DNA of 64,000 nucleotides from Vulcanimicrobium winogradskyi (lineage in GTDB: Bacteria > Vulcanimicrobiota > Vulcanimicrobiia > Vulcanimicrobiales > Vulcanimicrobiaceae), in assembly GCA_003134965.1 (NCBI GenBank), contig PLDA01000003.1:941565-1005564 (forward strand), read 5' to 3'. Of the stretch, positions 42,039-48,780 are shown one piece after another. Position 1 is the stretch's first letter; the number at the start of each line of letters is the position of its first letter. Made by a program: the position numbers and the translations under genes. The notes below the pieces were generated by a model. That model made no database searches, had not been told where the DNA came from, and saw only the letters and a program-made list of their open reading frames with translations.

Positions 42039-44006
42039 ATGACCGCAACCTGCGAGGTATGCCGGGCGAAGCCGGCCAGCGTCCGCGACTTCGCCCTTCG
42101 CGCGGGCCGCTTCGTCCCGGCCGACATCTGTGAGGACTGCATGCGCAAGCAGCGCCGCGCCCCGCTCGCGATCCTCGGGATCGCGGCCGCCGCGGCCGCG
42201 CTGTTCGGCGGCGCCGCCATCGCGATCGACGTCGTGAACCGGCGCAAAAACCCCGGCGGATCGCCGCCGCCCGGCTCGCCCTCGCAGCCACTCTCCGCGT
42301 TCGGCAATCTCTTCGCGCCGGGGGCGACGACGCTCGCGCAATACTCGCGCGACCTCACCGAGGCCGCGAGAAGGAACGCGCTCGACCCGGTAATCGGCCG
42401 CGACGACGAAGTCGAACGCGTCGTGTCGATCCTCTCGCGCCGCAGCAAGAACAACCCGGTCCTGATCGGCGAACCCGGCGTCGGCAAGACCGCGATCGTC
42501 GAAGGGCTCGCGCAGCGGATCGCGGCCGGTGAGGTACCGCAGGCACTGCGCGACAAGCGCGTGCTGGCGCTCTCGCTCGGCCCGCTGGTCGCCGGCACGA
42601 AGTACCGCGGCGAGTTCGAGTCGCGCGTCAAGAAGATCCTCGACGAGGTCAAACGGGCCGGCCGCGACATCATCCTGTTCATCGATGAGCTCCACACGCT
42701 GGTCGGGGCCGGCGCCGCCGAAGGCTCGCTCGATCTCAGCTCGATGATCAAACCGGAGCTCGCGCGGGGCGAGCTGCAGTGCATCGGCGCGACGACGTTC
42801 GACGAGTACCGCAAGTACGTCGAGTCGGACGCGGCGCTCGAACGCCGGTTCCAGCCCGTGCACGTCGACGAGCCGACGATCGAGCAGACCGTCGACATCC
42901 TGCGTGGCCTGCGCCCGAAATACGCGGCGCACCACGCGGTGCAGATCGACGACGAAGCGCTCGAGGCCGCCGCCGCGCTCTCCGCGCGCTACATCGCCGA
43001 CCGGTACCTCCCGGACAAAGCGATCGACGTCATGGACGAGGCGGCCTCGGCCGCCGCGATGCGCGGCGAGCGCCGCGTCGACGTCGAGCGCGTCGCCTCG
43101 ATCGTGTCGCGCTGGACGGGGATCCCGCAAGGGACGATCACCGACGCGCAGCGCGCCGGCTTGCTCGCGCTCGAGCAGCAGCTCACCACACGCGTCGTCG
43201 GACAGGACGCCGCCGTACGCGCGGTCTCCGAAGCGATCCGCCGCGCCCGCGCCGGGCTGAAAGATCCGCGCAAACCGGTCGGCGGCTTTTTGTTCGTAGG
43301 CCCGAGCGGCGTCGGGAAGACCGAGCTGGCGCGCGCGCTTGCGCACGCGCTGTTCGGGACCGACGACGCGCTGGTACGGCTGGACCTCTCGGAGTACACG
43401 GAAGCGCACACGATCTCGAGGCTGCTCGGCGCGCCGCCCGGATACCAAGGTCACGACGAGCCCGGACAATTGACCGAGCCGGTCCGGCGGCGTCCGTACT
43501 CCGTCGTGCTGTTCGACGAGATCGAGAAGGCGCACCCCGACGTCTCGGCGATTCTGCTGCAGATCCTCGACGATGGCCGCGTCACCGACGCGAAGGGCCG
43601 CACGATCGACTTCCGTCACGCGATCGTCGTGCTGACCTCGAACCTCGATCGCGACGAGATCGAAGCGACGCTGCGGGCGGAGCTGATCGACCGCATCGAC
43701 GAGATCGTCGTGTTCAAAGAACTCGGCTCGCACGAGATCGAGCAGATCGTCACGCTCCAGGTCGCGCTCCTCGCCGGCCGGCTCGGCGCGCATGCGATGC
43801 ACCTCGACCTGTCCGAGACCGCACGCCGGTTTCTCGCCAGGGAATCGTCCGCGCAGGGCAGCGGCGCCCGCTACGTCGCGCGCGCGATCGCCCGCCACGT
43901 GACGACGCCGCTCTCCGAAGCGATCCTGCGCGGGCGGCTGACGACCGGACACACCGCGCGCGTCGACTACGAAGGCGGCGCAATCACCGTAGAGGCTGCC
44001 GCATGA
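42039..44006 (+). CDS. Membrane-anchored Clp-type AAA+ unfoldase with N-terminal zinc ribbon, 655 aa
   Basis: Two AAA+ modules of the ClpA/ClpC/ClpE class: Walker A GEPGVGKT (144-151) and GPSGVGKT (~421-428), with Walker B FIDELH and LFDEIEKAHPDVS. The first 66 residues are unusual: a four-Cys ribbon (C5/C8, C31/C34) as in ClpE, then a transmembrane helix (residues ~42-66, APLAILGIAAAAAALFGGAA) in place of the Clp-N domain. No ClpB-like middle domain is present. The loop before LIDRIDEIVVF is shortened, removing the region that carries the ClpP-docking tripeptide, so it probably works without ClpP. Stop overlaps the next gene by ATGA. Confidence 0.9.
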   Translation: MTATCEVCRAKPASVRDFALRAGRFVPADICEDCMRKQRRAPLAILGIAAAAAALFGGAAIAIDVVNRRKNPGGSPPPGSPSQPLSAFGNLFAPGATTLAQYSRDLTEAARRNALDPVIGRDDEVERVVSILSRRSKNNPVLIGEPGVGKTAIVEGLAQRIAAGEVPQALRDKRVLALSLGPLVAGTKYRGEFESRVKKILDEVKRAGRDIILFIDELHTLVGAGAAEGSLDLSSMIKPELARGELQCIGATTFDEYRKYVESDAALERRFQPVHVDEPTIEQTVDILRGLRPKYAAHHAVQIDDEALEAAAALSARYIADRYLPDKAIDVMDEAASAAAMRGERRVDVERVASIVSRWTGIPQGTITDAQRAGLLALEQQLTTRVVGQDAAVRAVSEAIRRARAGLKDPRKPVGGFLFVGPSGVGKTELARALAHALFGTDDALVRLDLSEYTEAHTISRLLGAPPGYQGHDEPGQLTEPVRRRPYSVVLFDEIEKAHPDVSAILLQILDDGRVTDAKGRTIDFRHAIVVLTSNLDRDEIEATLRAELIDRIDEIVVFKELGSHEIEQIVTLQVALLAGRLGAHAMHLDLSETARRFLARESSAQGSGARYVARAIARHVTTPLSEAILRGRLTTGHTARVDYEGGAITVEAAA

Positions 44007-44587
44007 AACGTCTTGTCATCGCCCTCGTGCTGACGCTCGCGACGGGCGCGGGAGCGTCCGCGCAGACCGTCCCGCCCGGAACCCCGCCCGCTCCGGGGAC
44101 GCCGACGGCGAACCTGGTGCTCGATGCGATGCTGGCGAGCGCGCGCGCCGCCTCGGTCAATCCCAGCGCCGCAGCGAGCGCCTCGCTGAACTCGTCGGCG
44201 GCGATCCAGCGCTACAACATGGGCGATATGAACGGCGCGCGCGCCGCGGCGATCCAGGCGCTCATCGAGGCCAATCGTTTGCCGCAGACGTCGATCCCGG
44301 TGCTGCGATCGACGATTCCGCAGACGAGCGCGCTGCAGACGCAGCCGTTCTTGATTCCCGGCGGCAGCGTAGCCGCGATCGACGCGAATGCGTTCGTCGC
44401 GCAGGCGCGCGGCGCGGTCGCCGCGTGTGCGCAGCGCAACTCACCGAACGCGGCCACCGCGACCCAGCATCTGAACGCCGCGATAGGAGCCGAGAAAGCC
44501 GGGCGCTACCAAAACGTGGGCGTCGAAGCGCGCGCCGCGGTCGATCTCTGCGCCGCGGCGCAGCAGCAGATCAACCAGCAGCCCTAA
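44003..44587 (+). CDS. Secreted Ala-rich hypothetical protein coupled to the Clp-like gene, 194 aa
   Basis: Signal peptide MKRLVIALVLTLATGAGASA then a Pro-rich start and an almost all-helical mature chain (ASLNSSAAIQRYNMGDMNGA, AAIQALIEANRLPQ, AIGAEKAGRYQNVGVEARAA) that looks TPR-like or coiled. Two Cys near the end (AACAQRN, DLCAAAQ). It shares four bases with the unfoldase, so the two proteins are likely made together and may interact across the membrane. No family recognised. Confidence 0.7.
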   Translation: MKRLVIALVLTLATGAGASAQTVPPGTPPAPGTPTANLVLDAMLASARAASVNPSAAASASLNSSAAIQRYNMGDMNGARAAAIQALIEANRLPQTSIPVLRSTIPQTSALQTQPFLIPGGSVAAIDANAFVAQARGAVAACAQRNSPNAATATQHLNAAIGAEKAGRYQNVGVEARAAVDLCAAAQQQINQQP

Positions 44588-44593
44588 CGGGCG

Positions 44594-45085
44594 TCACTTC
44601 AGGGCGTCTTTGATCGCGTTCTCGATCTCGCCGGGGTTCATCTCACCGATGCGGAACGTGCGCACGATCCCGCGGCGGTCGATGAAGACGTGGACCGGCA
44701 TCGCGATGGTACCGTACGACCTCCCGACCGCTCCATTGTCGTCGATCGCGACCACACCGTACGGATTGCCGTACTTCTTCTGAAACGCCGCGCCTTGGCC
44801 CGGCGCGTCGAGCTCATCGACCCCGACGATCTGCAGGCCCTGCTTCGCGTACTGCGCGCGCAGCTTGCCGATCGAGGGCGCCTCGGCGTTGCACGGCCCG
44901 CACCAGGACGCGAAGAAGTTGACGTACACCGTCTTCCCTCTCAGGCTTGCGAGCGAGATCGGTTTTCCGGCCACCGAGGGGAGCGAGAACGCCGGCGCGG
45001 GTTTGCCGGGCTGCGGCAGCGCGAGCGCCGCGAGCGGCATCGCGGCTAGGGCCGCGGCCACGGCGAGGATGGTCCGGAGGTGCAC
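44594..45085 (-). CDS. TlpA/ResA-like thioredoxin-fold exported protein, 163 aa
   Basis: Exported thiol-disulfide reductase. Signal peptide MHLRTILAVAAALAAMPLAA (cleavage after ALA); active site WCGPC in NFFASWCGPCNAE; cis-Pro in AMPVHVFID. ResA-family members reduce cytochrome c haem-binding cysteines or other envelope thiols. Start at GTG 45085. It converges on the secreted protein gene with 6 bp between them. Confidence 0.92.
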   Translation of the reverse strand: MHLRTILAVAAALAAMPLAALALPQPGKPAPAFSLPSVAGKPISLASLRGKTVYVNFFASWCGPCNAEAPSIGKLRAQYAKQGLQIVGVDELDAPGQGAAFQKKYGNPYGVVAIDDNGAVGRSYGTIAMPVHVFIDRRGIVRTFRIGEMNPGEIENAIKDALK

Positions 45086-45127
45086 GCTGCTATGAACGCC
45101 GGCGCGGGATCGATCGGTTCCAGCGCA

Positions 45128-46048
45128 TCAGACGACGGTCGGGAACTTCACCGTCGCGGCGTCCTCGCGCATCTGCGCGATCAGCTCCTCGACGGAATCG
45201 AACCGCCGCTGCGCGCGCACGAAGCGGAAGTCACGCAGCGCGAGCTCCTCACCATAGAGCGCGCCGTTGAAGTCGAGCAACCACGCCTCGACGGTGCGCG
45301 CCGTTCCGTCGAAGGTGGGATTCGTGCCGATCGAGACGAGCCCGAGATAGTCGCGCCCGTCGTGACGGGCGGTGATCCGGTAGACGCCGTCGGGCGGGAG
45401 CAGCTTCCCGGGCGCGACCGCGAGGTTGGCCGTCGGGTAGCCGAGATCGTGCCCGCGCCCGGCACCGAACGCGACCACGCCGCGGACGGTGTACGGCGTG
45501 CCGAGGAGACGGTCGGCGCTCTCGAGGTCGCCGGCCTGGATCGCGGCGCGGATGCGCGTCGACGACACTCGCTCGCCGGTGTCGAGCGTGTTCGGCACGG
45601 CGATGATCTCACGCTCGCGCGCGCGCAGGTGCTCGCGCGCGAAGGCGACGTCGCCGGCGCGCTTGTGCCCAAACCGGAAGTTCACGCCGACCACCATCGC
45701 ACGCGCGTTCATGCGCGCGATCAGCGTGTCGTCGAGAAACTGCGCCGGCGAGAGCGATGCGATCGCCGCGTCGAACGGCAGTACGTAGGCCACATCGATC
45801 CCGGCGCGCGCAAAAGCGTTGACGCGCTCGTCGAGCGTCGCGATCATCGGCGGCTCCTGGCCGGGTCGCAAGAACGCCGCCGGATGCTCGCGGAACGTCA
45901 GCACCGCGCTGCGCTCTCCGGCGCGCCGCAGCCGGAGCGCCTCGCGCACGATCGCCCGGTGTCCGCGATGGAACCCGTCGAAAAACCCGACGGCCACGAC
46001 GAACGTTCGGTCCGGCGGACGGTCGGGCAGCGCGTGATGGACCTTCAC
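45128..46048 (-). CDS. ribF: Bifunctional riboflavin kinase / FAD synthetase RibF
   Basis: Makes FMN and FAD from riboflavin, 306 aa. The N-terminal nucleotidyltransferase domain has GFFDGFHRGHRAIVRE (HxGH-type) and the ISSTRIRxx equivalent VSSTRIRAAI. The C-terminal flavokinase domain begins at GRGHDLGYPTANLAV. Overlaps truB by ATGA, the usual order in truB-ribF clusters. Confidence 0.94.
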   Translation of the reverse strand: MKVHHALPDRPPDRTFVVAVGFFDGFHRGHRAIVREALRLRRAGERSAVLTFREHPAAFLRPGQEPPMIATLDERVNAFARAGIDVAYVLPFDAAIASLSPAQFLDDTLIARMNARAMVVGVNFRFGHKRAGDVAFAREHLRAREREIIAVPNTLDTGERVSSTRIRAAIQAGDLESADRLLGTPYTVRGVVAFGAGRGHDLGYPTANLAVAPGKLLPPDGVYRITARHDGRDYLGLVSIGTNPTFDGTARTVEAWLLDFNGALYGEELALRDFRFVRAQRRFDSVEELIAQMREDAATVKFPTVV

Positions 46049-46911
46049 AGGAACACCTTGCGCGGCGCGAGCAGCGCGCCGACCGTCTCGCCGATCCCGA
46101 CCAGGGCGCGCGTCGAATCACGCACGAACACATGCTTGTCGGCCGGCGGCTGCGCCAGCGGGACCATGCGCCCGGCCCGAAAATCCGTCGCGCCGCGCCC
46201 GTCGAGCACGACGGTCGGGATCGGGATCACGCGCTCCGGCGGCACCAGCGCGCCATCGGGATCGCGCTCGATCTCGTCGAGCGTACGGCTCTCGGAGAGC
46301 ACGAACGGACCCGACGCCTCGCGCAGCAGCGCGCCCATGTGTCCGACCGTCCCGCACGCGAGGGCCAGATCCTCACACAGCGTGCGCACGTACGTTCCTT
46401 CGCTGCACGCGATGCGCAGCCGGACGACGTTGCCCTCGCATCCCAGCACCTGCAGCGCGTACACGGTGATCGTGCGCGCCGTCCGCTCGACGGTCTTCCC
46501 CGCGCGCGCCAGCTCGTACAGCCGTTTCCCATCGCTCTTCACCGCGCTGTACATCGGTGGCACTTGCGACACGGCTCCGATGAACGCCGGGATCGCGCCC
46601 GCGAGACGCTGCACGGCGTCGTCCGGCACCGGCCGCTCGGCGACCGTGGTACCGAAAGCGTCACCGGTCGCGGTCGCTCGCCCGAGCACCAGCGTGCAGA
46701 CATATCCCTTGCGCCGGTCGACGATCAGCGGCAGCAGCCGCGTCGCCTTGCCCAGCGCGATCGGGAGCACGCCCGCGGCTTGGGGGTCGAGCGTGCCGAG
46801 GTGTCCGATCGCGAGCTTCCCCGCCGGATCGTGATAGAAGCGGCGCAGACGCGCGCCGAATTGCGTCGACGTCGGTCCCGCCGGCTTGAACGCGTTGACG
46901 AAGCCGAGCAT
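46045..46911 (-). CDS. truB: tRNA pseudouridine-55 synthase TruB
   Basis: Converts U55 of tRNAs to pseudouridine, 288 aa. The catalytic Asp is in GHLGTLDPQAAGVLPIALGK. Other motifs are YVCTLVLGRATATGDAFG and VRLRIACSEGTYVRTLCEDLA. The C-terminal extension (DFRAGRMVPLAQP) is a partial PUA domain. Lies 11 bp from nrnA. Confidence 0.95.
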   Translation of the reverse strand: MLGFVNAFKPAGPTSTQFGARLRRFYHDPAGKLAIGHLGTLDPQAAGVLPIALGKATRLLPLIVDRRKGYVCTLVLGRATATGDAFGTTVAERPVPDDAVQRLAGAIPAFIGAVSQVPPMYSAVKSDGKRLYELARAGKTVERTARTITVYALQVLGCEGNVVRLRIACSEGTYVRTLCEDLALACGTVGHMGALLREASGPFVLSESRTLDEIERDPDGALVPPERVIPIPTVVLDGRGATDFRAGRMVPLAQPPADKHVFVRDSTRALVGIGETVGALLAPRKVFL

Positions 46912-46922
46912 CGCGCCCGGGA

Positions 46923-47912
46923 CTATAAACCCTGCGCGCGCAGCGCTGCGTGCACGGCCTCAACCGCCGACTTGAGATCGCCCTCGAACGTCAAACCGGA
47001 CGCCATGAAGTGTCCGCCGCCGCCGAGCGTGGCCGCGGCCGCCTGCACGTTGATCTTCCCGCTCGAGCGCAAGCTGACGCGCACCGCGCCTTCGTAGTCC
47101 TTGAACAGCGCCGCCGCCTCGACGCCGTCGACCGCGCGCAGATGCTGCACGATCTCCTCGGTGTCCTCGCCGTCGGCGCCGCACGCGCGCAGCATCTCTT
47201 CGTCGACGTACGTCCAGCAATACCGGCCGTCGTCCTCGAGCGCTGCGCGTTCCAGCGCCGACCCCAGCAGCTTCGTCGCCGCGAACCGTTTGTTGGCGAA
47301 GATCTCTTCGGTGATCAGCGGCTTGTCCGCGCCGAGGTCGATCATCTCCGCCGACATCCGCAGCACTTCAGCCGTCGTGTTCGTATGCATGAACGCGCCG
47401 GTATCGGTCATGATCGTAGTGAGGATGCAGGTCGCGATATCCGGAGTGATCTCGGTATCGAGCGCTTTCAGCAGCCGCAGCACGCACGTCCCGGTCGAAG
47501 CCTCGGTCGCGATCACATAATTCAGCGCGCCAAAATGCGAGTTTCCCAAATGGTGATCGATGTCGAGCATGTTCGCGCGCTCGATCTTCGGAAGAAACTC
47601 CCCCGCCCGCGAGAAGTCGCTCATGTCGCAGAACACCCACAGCGTATCCGCGGGCAGATCCGTCGGCACCTCACGCGCCACGAGCTCCGCATCCGGCAAG
47701 AACCGCAGATTCCGCGGCACCGGATCCTGCTGAAAATAGCCAACCCGCTTCCCCAGCGCTTTCAACGCCAACCCGAGCGCCAACCCCGCCCCAAGCGTAT
47801 CGCCATCCGGTTTCACATGCGAGACGAACACGAACGACGACCGCCCATGCAGCGCCGCCACCACTTCCTCGGTCGTATTCGACTGGCCGACGACTTTGGT
47901 CGAACTACTCAT
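46923..47912 (-). CDS. nrnA: DHH-family phosphoesterase NrnA-like
   Basis: Oligoribonuclease/pAp phosphatase of the DHH/DHHA1 family, 329 aa. Motifs are HVKPDGDTLGAGLALGLAL, CDMSDFSRAG, DIDHHLGNSHFG (the DHH), MTDTGAFMHTNTTAEV, and DHHA1 GGGGHFMASGLTFEG. Known NrnA proteins degrade nano-RNA and dephosphorylate pAp, and are commonly encoded between rbfA and truB. Overlaps rbfA by 8 bp. Confidence 0.92.
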   Translation of the reverse strand: MSSSTKVVGQSNTTEEVVAALHGRSSFVFVSHVKPDGDTLGAGLALGLALKALGKRVGYFQQDPVPRNLRFLPDAELVAREVPTDLPADTLWVFCDMSDFSRAGEFLPKIERANMLDIDHHLGNSHFGALNYVIATEASTGTCVLRLLKALDTEITPDIATCILTTIMTDTGAFMHTNTTAEVLRMSAEMIDLGADKPLITEEIFANKRFAATKLLGSALERAALEDDGRYCWTYVDEEMLRACGADGEDTEEIVQHLRAVDGVEAAALFKDYEGAVRVSLRSSGKINVQAAAATLGGGGHFMASGLTFEGDLKSAVEAVHAALRAQGL

Positions 47913-48255
47913 CGATCACCTTCGCACGCTCCAGCGTCTTGTGCAACGCGATCGCCCGCTCCGTCGTCCGGTCCTCGACGAACGTGAGCTCCGGCGTATA
48001 TCGCAGATCGATCGCGTGCCCCAGCTCACCGCGCAGAAACTTCGACGCGCTCTCCAGCGCATCCATCGACTGCCGCGCAACGTGCCGGTCCCCAATGATC
48101 GACACGAACACCTTGCAGAACTTCATGTCCTGCGTGATCTCGCACCGCACGACGGTCACAAACCCCAGCCGCGGGTCCTTCAGATCCTCCCCGATGATCT
48201 TCGCCAGCGCCTTCTGAATCTCATGATCGATCCGCGCCTGCCGCTGCTGCTTCAT
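47905..48255 (-). CDS. rbfA: 30S ribosome-binding factor RbfA
   Basis: Assembly factor for the 16S rRNA 5' helix, 116 aa of the usual KH-like fold. RIDHEIQKALAKIIGEDLKD, then RLGFVTVVRCEITQDMKFCK and FLRGELGHAIDLRYTPELTF are the family motifs. Starts at ATG 48255 overlapping the small membrane-protein gene by ATGA. Confidence 0.95.
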   Translation of the reverse strand: MKQQRQARIDHEIQKALAKIIGEDLKDPRLGFVTVVRCEITQDMKFCKVFVSIIGDRHVARQSMDALESASKFLRGELGHAIDLRYTPELTFVEDRTTERAIALHKTLERAKVIDE

Positions 48256-48650
48256 GTCTTGACCACCCCCGACGCACGCCGAAGCGCCGCCGCAGCGACC
48301 ATCGCCCACGCCGCAACGAACACGATCACCGCGACTTCAAACGCCGCAAACCGCGCCACAACCGCACCGTCCGCCGGCAGAGCATTCTGCAGCGCGAAAT
48401 ACCCGAGCAGCGCCGCCAAGAATCCCAGATTGTCGCACGCAATCGCCGCAACGCGAACGCGAGGTGCCGCGGACAGCAGCGCGGTACCCGCGCGCGGGCC
48501 CAGCACCATTCCCGCGATCTCTTTCGCCACGAAATACGTCACCAGCAACCCGATCGCCAGCCACGACGAATGCGTTACGAACTGCACGACGACCGCGATC
48601 ACCACGACCAACGCCAACCGCAGCGGCGCCGACTGCTGAAACGGCTTCAT
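48252..48650 (-). CDS. Small hypothetical membrane protein between infB and rbfA, 132 aa
   Basis: Four hydrophobic segments (LRLALVVVIAVVVQFV, LAIGLLVTYFVAKEIAGMV, AIACDNLGFLAALLGYFAL, FEVAVIVFVAAWAMVAAA) and no recognised family. Its position between infB and rbfA, coupled to rbfA, is unusual: those two genes are generally adjacent. Codon use matches neighbours. Could be a lineage-specific gene. Confidence 0.7.
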   Translation of the reverse strand: MKPFQQSAPLRLALVVVIAVVVQFVTHSSWLAIGLLVTYFVAKEIAGMVLGPRAGTALLSAAPRVRVAAIACDNLGFLAALLGYFALQNALPADGAVVARFAAFEVAVIVFVAAWAMVAAAALRRASGVVKT

Positions 48651-48683
48651 CGCCCAAACCCACCCAAACCGGCATCACGAGCA

Positions 48684-48707
48684 CCCTTCGACAAGCTCAG
48701 GGTGACA
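48684..48707 (+). repeat. Dispersed intergenic repeat, copy 3
   Basis: CCCTTCGACAAGCTCAGGGT then GACA; differs from copy 1 by one base (AGGGTG for AGGATG). Located between infB and the downstream membrane-protein gene. Confidence 0.75.
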
Positions 48708-48725
48708 ACGGCAGGACGGGAAATT

Positions 48726-48769
48726 GCGGGCGTCCCCGACGGGACACCGTGCCCGCCCCGAACGCCCGC
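48726..48769 (-). terminator. Long stem-loop downstream of infB
   Basis: GCGGGCGT (48726-48733) pairs with ACGCCCGC (48762-48769), and within the loop GTCCC/GGGAC (48732-48736, 48741-48745) forms an alternative small hairpin. It starts 12 nt after the infB stop on the minus strand and is followed by AATTTCCC. It is a plausible terminator or attenuator that splits the cluster at infB. Confidence 0.45.
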
Positions 48770-48780
48770 CACCATCTCCA

